In this document: piece after piece, positions 11,097 to 19,774 of the stretch
Position numbering within the stretch: the first letter of the stretch is position 1
Layout: each line of letters begins with the position of its first letter
Source of the DNA: Burkholderiales bacterium
Lineage (GTDB): Bacteria; Pseudomonadota; Gammaproteobacteria; Burkholderiales; Burkholderiaceae_C
DNA: 64,000 nucleotides
Direction: 5' to 3'
Assembly: GCA_017302655.1 (NCBI GenBank)
Contig: JAFLDE010000010.1
Coordinates: forward strand, 20,400 to 84,399
Notes under the pieces: generated by a model
Databases searched by the model: none
Told to the model about the DNA's origin: nothing
What the model saw: only the letters and a program-made list of their open reading frames with translations
Program-made: the position numbers and the translations under genes

Positions 11097-11567
11097 TTAG
11101 AAGCGGAAGTGCGAGAAGGCCTTGTTGGCCTCGGCCATGCGGTGAACCTCGTCACGCTTCTTCATGGCACCGCCGCGGCCTTCTGCGGCCTCCAGCAGTT
11201 CATTGGCCAGACGCAGGGCCATCGACTTCTCACCACGCTTGCGCGCCGACTCCTTCAACCAGCGCATGGCCAGGGCCATGCGGCGGACGGGGCGAACTTC
11301 CACGGGAACTTGGTAGTTCGCACCACCCACGCGGCGGGACTTCACCTCCACCAGCGGCTTGATATTGTTCAGCGCGGTCGTGAACACTTCCAACGGATCC
11401 TTGCCGGATTTCTTCTCGACCTGCTCAAAGGCACCGTAAATGATGCGCTCGGCGACCGCCTTCTTGCCCGACTCCATGATCACGTTCATGAACTTGGACA
11501 GGTCAACGTTGTGGAACTTCGGATCCGGCAGGATCTCGCGCTTGGGTACTTCACGACGACGTGGCAT
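11097..11567 (-). CDS. rpsG: 30S ribosomal protein S7
   Basis: S7 (156 residues) nucleates assembly of the 30S head and represses the str operon in E. coli. [20 protein letters not shown], the [14 protein letters not shown] loop and the C-terminal [13 protein letters not shown] are family features. It lies 102 bases after rpsL; in E. coli the rpsL-rpsG spacer is the S7 target, so this spacer is the place to look for autoregulation. Confidence 0.98.
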   Translation of the reverse strand: MPRRREVPKREILPDPKFHNVDLSKFMNVIMESGKKAVAERIIYGAFEQVEKKSGKDPLEVFTTALNNIKPLVEVKSRRVGGANYQVPVEVRPVRRMALAMRWLKESARKRGEKSMALRLANELLEAAEGRGGAMKKRDEVHRMAEANKAFSHFRF

Positions 11568-11669
11568 TTCTCTTCCTAACTTTGCTTCAGTTGGCCTTCT
11601 TCAGGCCTCGGGCGGCCATCAACTGCATCGCCCACTTACTCGATCGCACCAATTCGGTGCAACCAACGA

Positions 11670-12044
11670 TTACTTCTTCGGACGCTTGGCGCCGTACTTC
11701 GAGCGCGACTGCTTGCGATCCTTGACGCCCTGCAAGTCCAGAGAACCGCGGACGATGTGGTAGCGCACACCCGGCAAGTCCTTCACACGGCCGCCGCGCA
11801 CCAGCACGACGCTGTGCTCTTGCAGGTTGTGGCCTTCACCGCCGATGTACGAGATGACCTCAAACCCGTTGGTCAGGCGCACCTTGGCGACCTTGCGAAG
11901 CGCCGAGTTCGGCTTCTTCGGGGTAGTGGTGTAGACGCGGGTGCAAACACCGCGGCGCTGCGGGCAGTTCTGCATCGCAGGCGACTTGGACTTCGTGACC
12001 TCGGCCTGACGGCCTTGGCGCACGAGCTGATTGATGGTTGGCAT
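11670..12044 (-). CDS. rpsL: 30S ribosomal protein S12
   Basis: S12 (124 residues) controls decoding fidelity at the A site. The start [13 protein letters not shown] is chosen; 21 further upstream codons belong to the leader. The streptomycin-critical positions carry wild-type residues: Lys43 in [11 protein letters not shown] and Lys88 in [11 protein letters not shown]. The strain is therefore predicted to be streptomycin-sensitive at this locus. It is the first gene of the str unit, with a strong promoter about 105 bases upstream. Confidence 0.98.
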   Translation of the reverse strand: MPTINQLVRQGRQAEVTKSKSPAMQNCPQRRGVCTRVYTTTPKKPNSALRKVAKVRLTNGFEVISYIGGEGHNLQEHSVVLVRGGRVKDLPGVRYHIVRGSLDLQGVKDRKQSRSKYGAKRPKK

Positions 12045-12148
12045 TACTGACTTGTTCCCGTTTGAAGTCAACGACAATCCGGTTTTCGCCAGTGCCCTTC
12101 CGCGCAAGCACGCGGGCGCACCTCGGCCAAACCGAAGAAAAGCCGACG

Positions 12149-12176
12149 ATTATATGCAGACGGGCATCCGTGGCAA
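12149..12176 (-). promoter_or_regulatory. str operon sigma70 promoter
   Basis: On the minus strand a TTGCCA -35 box (12171-12176), a 16-base spacer and a consensus TATAAT -10 box (12149-12154) stand about 105 bases before the rpsL ATG. The -10 box overlaps the first base of the divergent PIN-domain gene's ATG, so the str promoter lies partly within that gene. Confidence 0.75.
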
Positions 12177-12651
12177 CCCGGGTTCACCACCGCCGTTGCT
12201 CGATGCAGCCCGGGCACCACAAACCGACAACTGGATCGTCCTCGACACCAACGTCTTGCTCGATCTCTGGCTGTTTTGCAACCCTTCCACGGCCTGGGTG
12301 GCCGAGGCCTTGCAAGAGGGTTCGCTTCAGTGGCTGGCCACCGAGGCCATGCTGGAAGAGTTGAAGTGGGTCGCTGACCGAGCCTTCCCCGCCCGTTACG
12401 TTCGAAACCCTTCCTTTCTCGCAGCACCTGCGCGGATCGTTCCTGCATCCGCCCCATGCCTTGAACTGCGCTGCCGCGACGCCTCGGATCAAATGTTCGT
12501 AGACCTCGCCAAGGCCGCCCAGGCTCCGCTGTGGACCCGCGATCGCGACCTACTGGCTCTGCGCAGGCGCGCGGCTCACATGGGTGTGCTGATCGAAACG
12601 CCCGAGCAGGCAAGGCTGCGACTGCACCCTACTCCCGATGTCGGACGCTAA
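12154..12651 (+). CDS. PIN-domain protein (putative RNase, toxin-like)
   Basis: This 165-residue protein has a PIN nuclease fold. Acidic residues expected to bind metal are visible: Asp31 in VLDTNVLLDLW, Glu68/Glu69 in MLEELKW, Asp109/Asp112 in RDASDQMF, and Asp130/Asp132 in TRDRDLL. PIN proteins are Mg2+-dependent RNases and many are toxins of toxin-antitoxin pairs. No antitoxin-like gene is seen beside it. The ATG at 12154 is chosen because earlier in-frame starts lie within the rpsL leader. A downstream cupin-like gene starts nine bases after its stop, with GGAG between them, so the two are probably cotranscribed. Substrate is unknown; it could also be a tRNA or rRNA processing enzyme. Confidence 0.8.
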   Translation: MQTGIRGNPGSPPPLLDAARAPQTDNWIVLDTNVLLDLWLFCNPSTAWVAEALQEGSLQWLATEAMLEELKWVADRAFPARYVRNPSFLAAPARIVPASAPCLELRCRDASDQMFVDLAKAAQAPLWTRDRDLLALRRRAAHMGVLIETPEQARLRLHPTPDVGR

Positions 12652-12660
12652 GGAGCACAA

Positions 12661-13677
12661 ATGCGCGCCATCAGAACCATCGAACGAATCAACAAGTCAG
12701 AGTTTGAGGAGAGCGTCGCTTCGGGCTACGAGCCGGTCGTGGTCCGCCAGGTGGTCAAGGAGTGGCCGTTGGTTCAGCAAGGGCTCCGCGGCCTTGAGCC
12801 CGCGCTGGAGTACCTGCAAAGGTTTGATCAAGGGCAACGCGTGGACGGAGTGCTGGCGCGCCCAGGGCCGCATCGCGCTTTCGGCTATCGGGAAGGGCTG
12901 AGCGGATTTAACTTCGTGCACGAGAAGCGCACCTTGCCAGAGCTGTTCGAGCAACTCTGGCGCTACAGCCAGTTCCCCGAACCTCCCTGCCTGGCCGTTC
13001 AAAGCGCGCTGGTCAGCCATGTGCTGAGCGGGCTGGAGCGGGAGAACCCATGCCCGCTGTTGAGCGAATCGGTGTCGCCGCGCATCTGGATTGGCAACCG
13101 GGCCTCGGTGCCTGCGCACTTCGACGACTCACACAACCTGGCTTGCGTCGCAGCCGGTCGGCGTCGCTTCACGCTACTGCCCCCTGCCTGCGCTCCACTG
13201 CTTTACTTGGGCCCGCCTGATCACGCCCCCACCGGCGCACCGGTGACGGTCATCCCCAACTTGCACGCCGCCAGCGCCGCAGATTTCCCCCTTTTGGCGC
13301 AGGCGCTGGAACAAGCGCAGGTGGCCGACCTGGAGCCTGGGGACGCGATCTACATCCCACCGCTTTGGTTTCATCAGGTCGAAGCCCTCGCGCCGCAGTT
13401 GAACATCCTGATGAACTATTGGTGGCGGCCACAGCCCGCTGCGGGCCGCTCCGACGACCTGCATCTTGCGGCCATGCGGCTGGCCATGCTGGCATTCCGT
13501 CACCTGCCCGATGGTGAACGGGAAGGCTGGCGGGCGTTACTCGATCACTATGTCTTTGGCGCCCGTGCCGATGCACTAGACCATATTCCCGAAGCTCAGC
13601 GCCACTTGTTCGGCACTATCAGCGCTGACCGAGACGCTGCCCTTCGCAAGGAACTCAGAGACCGCTTGGGCGCTTGA
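12661..13677 (+). CDS. Cupin-like (JmjC-type, Cupin_8) protein, chitin locus
   Basis: This 338-residue protein belongs to the cupin_8/JmjC-like group of Fe(II)/2-oxoglutarate oxygenase folds. The metal triad is visible as His153-x-Asp155 (PAHFDDSHNL) and His238 (PLWFHQVEAL), with a GRRRF stretch (166-170) between strands. It resembles the cupin-like protein at 39667-40674 in layout (GFNF near residue 82, LGPPD, PGDAIYIPPLWFHQVE). No signal peptide is seen. Its stop codon abuts the stop of the convergent halogenase-family gene with no spacing. Related proteins often lie beside TonB-dependent receptors and halogenase-family genes. The substrate is unknown; protein hydroxylation is a known activity of the fold but is not shown here. 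Confidence 0.85.
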   Translation: MRAIRTIERINKSEFEESVASGYEPVVVRQVVKEWPLVQQGLRGLEPALEYLQRFDQGQRVDGVLARPGPHRAFGYREGLSGFNFVHEKRTLPELFEQLWRYSQFPEPPCLAVQSALVSHVLSGLERENPCPLLSESVSPRIWIGNRASVPAHFDDSHNLACVAAGRRRFTLLPPACAPLLYLGPPDHAPTGAPVTVIPNLHAASAADFPLLAQALEQAQVADLEPGDAIYIPPLWFHQVEALAPQLNILMNYWWRPQPAAGRSDDLHLAAMRLAMLAFRHLPDGEREGWRALLDHYVFGARADALDHIPEAQRHLFGTISADRDAALRKELRDRLGA

Positions 13678-15282
13678 CTACCAGAGGTAGAGCTGAAGCG
13701 TCTTGTCTCCAAGTCTCGGCGGAATGTCCGCGAGCAGGTCGCGGTGATCGGGGAAGTTCGTCGCGCTTCGAGCCACGAAGTCGTCCACCGCATCCAGGCG
13801 ATGCCTGGCCTGGTGCGCGGAAGGTGGCTGGAGATCCTGTGCGTCCGGAAAGATGCCCATGCCCGCCAGCAGTGCATACCAGGAGACGATCGGATAGCCC
13901 TGACCATAGCGTCCGGCACGCAGGGCAGGCGCCAGCGGTTGACGAGACATCCAGGTCATCAACACGCCCTGAAGCGAGGGCGACATCGCCATGTTTTCGG
14001 CATTGGCTCGCCAGTAATCCGTATCGGTTCGGGAGTTGGTCTTGTAATGCGCAACGATGTAGTCGCGCGTGTTCTCAAAGCGGGTGCGCATTCCGTCATT
14101 GAAGCGCTGCTGAGCGGCTTCTCCGAGATCACCTAGCTCCAAGGCTTCCACCAGCATGGCCGCCGTTCGTTGCACGAACAAGAGCGCCGTGGCTTCCAAG
14201 GGTTCGATAAAGCCCTGGGAGAGCCCAATTGAAACGCAGTTGCGGTTCCAGATCTTGGCCATCCGGCCCACGCGCATTTTCAGGTGGCGGGCCGGCACAT
14301 CGGCGTCCAGCAGGGCCAAGTGTTGGCGCAATTCGGTCTCTGCTTGGTCGGCACTGCAGTGTGCGCTGCTGTACACGTAACCGTTGCCGTTGCGCTGGGT
14401 CAACGGAATCTTCCAAGCCCAGCCATGTCTCAAGGCGGTGGACACCGTTTGCGACTCGATCTGTGCATCTGGTGCTGAGGGCAAGGCAATCGCAGCATCG
14501 TTGAACAGGTTCTCGCTGTACGAGATGAACGGCGTCTTCAGCGCCTGGCCGATGAGCAAGGAGGCAAAGCCCGTGCAGTCCACAAAGAAGTCGGCATGCA
14601 AGCTCTCACCACCGTCCAATCGCAAGCTGGAAATGTCGCCGCGCTCGTCCAATTGCACGTGCTCGACATGGCGCTGCAGGTGCTGAACACCCCGTTGAAC
14701 CGCCTTGCGCCCGAGGAACTGGCCCAGCAGGGTCGCGTCGAAGTGGTAGCCGTACCAGACATCGAAGGGGAAGTTCGCCGGCGCGCGGGGCGCCCGGCCT
14801 TGCCTTGCCAAGGCAGCTGCCACGAAGAAGCGATCTGGATGGGCAGCAACGTCGGCCCCCTCCAGCCTGGCATGCACGTTGTCCACGAAGGGGTGCATGG
14901 TCAGGTTGTCGAGCATCGACACGAAGGGGTGGAAATAGCGCTCGAAGCCTGGCTTGGTCGACCAGCCCTGGAAAGTGATGCCGCTCTTGTACGTGGCGTG
15001 GCAGGCCGGCATCCATTCGGACTCCTCGATACCCAGCACATCGAAGAAGTTGCGCAGCCAAGGTGTGGAGCCCTCTCCGACGCCAATAATCCCGACCTGA
15101 GGCGACTCCAGCACCGTCACCTTCAGACGCGGGCCGAAAGAAGTGGTGGCCAGCATCAGCGCGGACATCCAGCCCGCCGTGCCGCCTCCGACCACGCATA
15201 CATGCTGGATCGGGGGCTCGCTGCCGGTCGCCAACGAACGCGTGGCGATGTACTGATCGATGACGGTAGCAGTCTCGCTCAT
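13678..15282 (-). CDS. Flavin-dependent halogenase family protein (Trp_halogenase), chitin locus
   Basis: This 534-residue protein is of the FAD-dependent tryptophan-halogenase family. The FAD motif GGGTAGW is at 32-38, a candidate catalytic lysine is Lys99 (ATYKSGITFQGW), the WxWxIP motif is WAWKIP at 288-293, and a glutamate at 363 (IEPLEAT) matches the second catalytic position. All core halogenase motifs are therefore kept, but the natural substrate is unknown and need not be tryptophan. It needs reduced FAD from a separate reductase, which is not in the window. The start MSETATVIDQ is chosen; an earlier in-frame start would lie inside the upstream terminator. It lies downstream of the TonB-dependent receptor, separated by an intrinsic terminator. 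Confidence 0.88.
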   Translation of the reverse strand: MSETATVIDQYIATRSLATGSEPPIQHVCVVGGGTAGWMSALMLATTSFGPRLKVTVLESPQVGIIGVGEGSTPWLRNFFDVLGIEESEWMPACHATYKSGITFQGWSTKPGFERYFHPFVSMLDNLTMHPFVDNVHARLEGADVAAHPDRFFVAAALARQGRAPRAPANFPFDVWYGYHFDATLLGQFLGRKAVQRGVQHLQRHVEHVQLDERGDISSLRLDGGESLHADFFVDCTGFASLLIGQALKTPFISYSENLFNDAAIALPSAPDAQIESQTVSTALRHGWAWKIPLTQRNGNGYVYSSAHCSADQAETELRQHLALLDADVPARHLKMRVGRMAKIWNRNCVSIGLSQGFIEPLEATALLFVQRTAAMLVEALELGDLGEAAQQRFNDGMRTRFENTRDYIVAHYKTNSRTDTDYWRANAENMAMSPSLQGVLMTWMSRQPLAPALRAGRYGQGYPIVSWYALLAGMGIFPDAQDLQPPSAHQARHRLDAVDDFVARSATNFPDHRDLLADIPPRLGDKTLQLYLW

Positions 15283-15301
15283 GGCGGCATCCCAAAGAAA
15301 A

Positions 15302-15328
15302 AGGGGAACGTGGTGGGCACGTTCCCCT
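15302..15328 (-). terminator. Intrinsic terminator between TonB receptor and halogenase gene
   Basis: An 11-bp perfect stem (arms AGGGGAACGTG and CACGTTCCCCT, five-base loop) is followed on the minus strand by TTTTCTTT. It starts about 29 bases after the receptor stop and ends about 20 bases before the halogenase ATG. Readthrough would give much less halogenase than receptor. Confidence 0.8.
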
Positions 15329-15356
15329 GGGTGCAATGCGCTGTGCGCTTAGGGTG

Positions 15357-18155
15357 TCAGTACTTGACGCGTGCAGTCAGGTAGAACTGGCGTCCATTTT
15401 GGTAGATGGCGCGCGGCTGAACCTCCGAAGCGTAGTACTTCAGCTTGGGGTTGTTCAGGTTCTGTGCGTCCAGGCTGATCGCAAAGTGCTGGCTGAACTT
15501 GTAGCCCAGCGAAGCCGACAACACTCCATTGGCCTTCTGGTAGTAGTCCGTGGCGCGATCAGAGCCGATGAAGATGTCATCGGTCAGGCTGTAGTTGACG
15601 CGCAGCGACAGCGAGTCGTTTTCGAAGTAGCCGCCCAGATTGAGCGTGTTCTTCACATTGCCACGCAGCACTTTGCCATCCTCGTCGTGCCCGTTGGACA
15701 ACGTGTAGTTCGCGTTGACACCGAAGTTGGCCGCCACCGGCATCTCAAAGGCAAACTCCAGACCGGTGACTGAGGCCTTCTTGTTGGCCAAGCCGGTGAT
15801 CACGAACTGGCGGTTCACCAACTGCTGAACGGGGCCAGGAACGGTATTGCCGAGCAACACCGGATAGGTGCCGGTGAAGGTGCCATTGGTGATGTAGCTG
15901 CTCATCTCCATGTGGAAGGTACCGACCGACACAAACGATCGAGGCGCGAAGTACCACTCCAGATTGGCGTCGAAGTTGGTCGAACGGATCGGCTTCAGGT
16001 CGGCATTGCCGGCCGTGCCTCCCCCCACCGTGGTGTTGTCCAGGAACATACCCGTGGTGTTCAGCGACGTGAACGCAGACAGGGCCGTGTAGTCGGCGCG
16101 GGTGATGGTGCGACTCAGTGCCAGGCGACCCACCACGTCCTTGCTCACATCCACTCGCAGGCTGGCGCTGGGGAGGAAGTCGGTGTAGGTTCGGTTGCTG
16201 CTGGTGGCGTTGAAGTTGCCGAACAGCGAACTGACATCTGGGGTCTCGTTAGGGAAGCTGGCTCGGAACGAGCCCGAGGTCTGCTCGGTTCGCACCACGC
16301 GCAAGCCGACGTTGCCGCTCCAGCCTTCACCCTCCAGATTGCCCTGAATGTAGGCAGCGGTGGACGTCTCCTTGACGTTGTACTCGCCGCCATCGCCGGG
16401 AGAGCGCCGCGCCACCGGGTCGCGGTTGGTGAACTTGGCGTTGTAGGCGGCCAGCACGTCTGCGGGGATGTACCCGATGTTGGTTGGGAAACCCGTACCT
16501 AGTCCACTGCCAAAGTTGCCGGGGTAGTTGTTCGTCAGCGCGGGCAGGCTGGAGAAGGGCGACAGTGCGGGAGCGTCGTTGCCATTGGCGTCCGCACAGG
16601 CGCTCGGCTTGCTCCAGTCCCAGGGGCCGACGCGGTAGGGCGCGCCACTTGCGCAGCCCGGGCCTTGGTTGACCGTCGCGTCCGTGTAGCGCTTGTGCTC
16701 GGCCTGGCGCGCGCCGAACTTCAGGCTGCGCAATACGCCAGAGTCCAACGTGTACTCCGCATCCAATTGAGCCCAGCTCTCCTGGTCGTGGACCTGCACG
16801 TTCTGGGTACCAAAGATCCAGTCGAGGCCCATCGAGGGGTTAGTGAACCCGAAGGACGGCGCCGCATCGTTCCCGTTCAGAGCGAAGTTCGCCTTGGTGG
16901 TGCGGATGGCCAGTTCGACCACGTCTTGGCTGACCGTCTTGCCCTTGCCCTTGGAGTTGCCCACGCTGGCGTTCAGCACCAGGGCATCACTGACCTTGAG
17001 CGTCCCGTCCAGGCTCACGAAGCCGCTTTCGGCTGAGGCCTTGCGAGAAATCATGTCGTAGTAGCCTGCGGTGGACGCACTGGCCCAGTCGAAGGTCGCT
17101 TTGGCCAGGGTCTTGACCCCGTTCTTGTCGGTGGCCACCTGATAGTTCGAAATCGTGGCCCCATTGACCAGACCCGGACGCGGGGCAATCAGATAGTTGC
17201 GGTTGTAGTTGTCGGCATCCATCTTGGATGAGAAGCCGGTCAAGAGCAGATCCAGGTCCTTGGTGGGACGGAACTGCGCGCGCACCAAGCCACCCTTGCG
17301 CTCACGCTCCTGTGTGAAGTAGGCGCTACCAATCAGGTCGGGGACGTACACGCCTTCCAAGTCGGGACGTGCAGCAATCAGCTGAGGCGCATTGTCCTTG
17401 GTCAGCTGATTGATGAAGCCCAGGGTCTCGACCCCGTCGCGGCGCAAGCTGCGCTTCTCGGAGAACGCTTGCACCAGCAGGCCGAATGTCTTGTCTTCGC
17501 TGCGATAGTTCAGCAAAGCGCTGATTTGCGGGTCAGTCTTCTTGGGCAGGTCGGCGTACACCGCTCCAATGCCCGCCTCGAAGGTCAGAGGCTTGGAGAA
17601 ATCCAGTGGGCGGCGGGTAATGATGTTCACCGATCCAGCTGTGCCACCCTCTACCAGCGAAGCTTCGGAGCTCTTGCGCACCTCTACCCGCGCGACCAGT
17701 TCAGAAGGCAAGAGCGCATAGCTGACGCTGCGCCCCACGCCGGCGCCGGTCTGGTCCAGCACGAACCAGTCCCCATTGGCGATGCCGTGGCCGTCCAACA
17801 GGGTTTGCGTCAAGCTAGGGTTGGTGCCACGCAGGCCCACGCGGTCGCGCTCATCAAAGCCACCCGAGCCACCGGCCGGGCTGTTGAGCACAGAAACGCC
17901 GGGTACCCGCGCCAGCGAATCGGCGACGTTTTTGTCCGGCATCTTGCCGATGTCTTCGGCCGTGATGACGTCCACATGCGCCTCTGCCTTGCGCTTGACG
18001 TTGATGGCTTGCTGCAACGACGCACGAATGCCCGTCACCACCACCGTCTCCAGTTGCTGGGGGTTGGTGGCTTGGGGCGAGGTCTGGGCCAGCACGGCGG
18101 CCGGCAGGGTCAGCAGCACCGCAGCGGCGTGAATCGGCGTAGGGCGGAACTTCAT
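15357..18155 (-). CDS. TonB-dependent receptor, chitin-locus (TonB-Xanth-Caul type)
   Basis: This 932-residue outer-membrane receptor uses TonB and proton-motive force to import ligands too large for porins, here probably chito-oligosaccharides. Residues 1-23 form a signal peptide (AVLLTLPAAVLAQ), ETVVVTG at 36-42 is the TonB-box region, and a plug domain follows (DVITAEDIGKMPDKNVADSL). A 22-strand barrel ends with an aromatic residue (LTARVKY), as outer-membrane insertion requires. The ATG at 18155 has GGAGAG eight bases upstream. It is downstream of the nag operon but has its own upstream region with a candidate promoter and a repeat resembling one at the nag promoter. Chitin as ligand is inferred from its neighbours. 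Confidence 0.9.
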   Translation of the reverse strand: MKFRPTPIHAAAVLLTLPAAVLAQTSPQATNPQQLETVVVTGIRASLQQAINVKRKAEAHVDVITAEDIGKMPDKNVADSLARVPGVSVLNSPAGGSGGFDERDRVGLRGTNPSLTQTLLDGHGIANGDWFVLDQTGAGVGRSVSYALLPSELVARVEVRKSSEASLVEGGTAGSVNIITRRPLDFSKPLTFEAGIGAVYADLPKKTDPQISALLNYRSEDKTFGLLVQAFSEKRSLRRDGVETLGFINQLTKDNAPQLIAARPDLEGVYVPDLIGSAYFTQERERKGGLVRAQFRPTKDLDLLLTGFSSKMDADNYNRNYLIAPRPGLVNGATISNYQVATDKNGVKTLAKATFDWASASTAGYYDMISRKASAESGFVSLDGTLKVSDALVLNASVGNSKGKGKTVSQDVVELAIRTTKANFALNGNDAAPSFGFTNPSMGLDWIFGTQNVQVHDQESWAQLDAEYTLDSGVLRSLKFGARQAEHKRYTDATVNQGPGCASGAPYRVGPWDWSKPSACADANGNDAPALSPFSSLPALTNNYPGNFGSGLGTGFPTNIGYIPADVLAAYNAKFTNRDPVARRSPGDGGEYNVKETSTAAYIQGNLEGEGWSGNVGLRVVRTEQTSGSFRASFPNETPDVSSLFGNFNATSSNRTYTDFLPSASLRVDVSKDVVGRLALSRTITRADYTALSAFTSLNTTGMFLDNTTVGGGTAGNADLKPIRSTNFDANLEWYFAPRSFVSVGTFHMEMSSYITNGTFTGTYPVLLGNTVPGPVQQLVNRQFVITGLANKKASVTGLEFAFEMPVAANFGVNANYTLSNGHDEDGKVLRGNVKNTLNLGGYFENDSLSLRVNYSLTDDIFIGSDRATDYYQKANGVLSASLGYKFSQHFAISLDAQNLNNPKLKYYASEVQPRAIYQNGRQFYLTARVKY

Positions 18156-18498
18156 GAGTGACTCTCCAGGGTGGTAAGGGGTGTGGTTCGCATTGGCATG
18201 CCAGTGATAGCGAATCGCATGCATGGGACTATAGCCTTACTGCAATCCACTTTGCTACCAGTGGTTCACACGTACTTTCCCGAATGAAGACCAGTATGCA
18301 CAGATGGCACTACCGCCCACTCGATATCGCTGCAGGGCGTCGTATTGAGATCGAGGCCTGCAAGGGTGGCGCACAGATCGACGCCACGCAGTCAAGCCTG
18401 TCGCAGAGTGGTATTTAAGTGGCATTTTGTCGACCTGCCAAAGGCCGCCGCAATCCGCCATCTGCCTTGGTTGCACCCCGCCGACGACTCGCCCTGCC
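18156..18498 (-). other. Regulatory region upstream of the chitin-locus TonB receptor
   Basis: This 343-base stretch carries no gene. It contains a candidate minus-strand promoter (separate entry), a second -10-like TATAGT at 18228-18233, and near-palindromic ACCAGTGGT at 18257-18265 close to where its -35 would be. The 16-mer at 18409-18424 resembles one in the nag promoter. The rest shows no clear signal. Confidence 0.5.
18409..18441 (-). promoter_or_regulatory. Candidate promoter with GntR-like operator for the TonB receptor
   Basis: On the minus strand TTGGCA (18436-18441), a 17-base spacer and TTAAAT (18413-18418) form a promoter. The plus-strand 16-mer TGGTATTTAAGTGGCA (18409-18424) covers the -10 box and matches 12 of 16 positions with the minus-strand 16-mer TGGTATTAGACTGGTA at the nag promoter. 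Shared control by the locus GntR protein is inferred. Confidence 0.4.
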
Positions 18499-19761
18499 TC
18501 AGCGCCGCACGCTCGACTTCAGCAAGCGGTGACCGCTGCCCCTGTTCATGGCGTTGAGGAGATCGCCGTTGTCCTGGCTCAGTTCCCAGGCAAACACGCC
18601 GGCCAAGCCCAGTTCGCGGGCAAAGCGCGCCTTGGCTGCCACCGCGCGCGGATCGTCGTAGCCGATCCAGCGTTGGCCGGCCGCGTCAAACAGGCTCCAG
18701 GCTTGCTGAGCTTCGCTGAAGCGGGCCTCGAAACCGCCCCGGCCTCGCCCCTGGGCATCAAGGTATTGACGGGCGATGTCCTTGTAGAAGATCGAACCGT
18801 CCTCGTTGGCTGGGAACAGTCCCTGGCGCGCCACCCCGGGTCGGGGCTCAGCCACACCGGCGAAACCGCGACCGTAAAAGGCCACACCAGCCACCAGTTT
18901 GCTCAGGGGCACACGGTGCCGGTGCATGTGCGCCACCGACTGGGCAAGGCTGTCGTCGGCTCCCGACCAACTGCTGAACAGCGGCGAATGATGGCCCGCG
19001 CGCTCGGTCCAAGGCCCATGAAAGTCGTAGGTCATCAGGAACACCAGATCCAGGGGCGGTGCGGCCTGGCTCCAATCGATGCGGTCCAACACTTCCGCCG
19101 TGGCGTTCACGGCCACGGTGAGTGCGTAACGCCTGGCCCGCTCCTTGCCCAGCACGTCGAGTCCGGCGCGCAGGTCCTTCATGAGCAAGGCGAAGTTCGG
19201 TCCATCCTCGGCGCTTCCCAACTTCACACCATTGGCGGCGCCATTGCTGCCCGGATGCTCCCAGTCGATGTCGATGCCATCGAATCCTTCGTGCGCTCGA
19301 AGGAACCGCTGCATGGATGCCACCAGGGCTGCCCGGCCCTCGGCGCTGGCTGCCAGGTGAAAAATCGGGTCCGACCCACCCCAGCCACCCACCGAGGCCA
19401 GCACCTGCACTGCTGGGTCGCGCTGCTTGAGTCGCACGAAGGCCGCATCGAACATCCGGTGTTGCGGGTGCGGCACCACGTCGTAGTCGGGCCGCCCCTT
19501 GCACGCTTGGGCATCGCGAGCGACTTGCCCCGGCCCGCACAGGTGCAAGAAGGCGTAGAGCACATGGCTCACACTGCCTCGTGGCAGCGCATCGACGCTG
19601 GCGACGGGCCGCTCGTTGATGACGTACACCCCCACCACCCGCTCGGAACCCTTCTTCACTTCGCGGGCGCCGCCGCCGAACCAAGGCGGCTCCGCCTGCG
19701 CAGTAACCTGCAAGGGCCATGCAGAAAGGAGGCTCAATACGAGAAGCAGGACTCGAAGCAT
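18499..19761 (-). CDS. GH18 chitinase (exported)
   Basis: This 420-residue glycoside hydrolase of family 18 cleaves beta-1,4 bonds of chitin by substrate-assisted catalysis. The signature DGIDIDWE is at 161-168 with the catalytic Glu168; the SVGGW motif (123-127) and MTYDFHGPW are also present. Residues 1-21 look like a signal peptide (LLLVLSLLSAWPLQVTAQA), so it acts outside the cytoplasm. No separate chitin-binding module is seen. The start at MLRVLLLVLS is chosen over 24 extra codons upstream because it begins the signal peptide. It lies 13 bases after the GH16 gene and is the last gene of the nag operon. Confidence 0.93.
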   Translation of the reverse strand: MLRVLLLVLSLLSAWPLQVTAQAEPPWFGGGAREVKKGSERVVGVYVINERPVASVDALPRGSVSHVLYAFLHLCGPGQVARDAQACKGRPDYDVVPHPQHRMFDAAFVRLKQRDPAVQVLASVGGWGGSDPIFHLAASAEGRAALVASMQRFLRAHEGFDGIDIDWEHPGSNGAANGVKLGSAEDGPNFALLMKDLRAGLDVLGKERARRYALTVAVNATAEVLDRIDWSQAAPPLDLVFLMTYDFHGPWTERAGHHSPLFSSWSGADDSLAQSVAHMHRHRVPLSKLVAGVAFYGRGFAGVAEPRPGVARQGLFPANEDGSIFYKDIARQYLDAQGRGRGGFEARFSEAQQAWSLFDAAGQRWIGYDDPRAVAAKARFARELGLAGVFAWELSQDNGDLLNAMNRGSGHRLLKSSVRR

Positions 19762-19774
19762 GGCAGGCGTTCCG

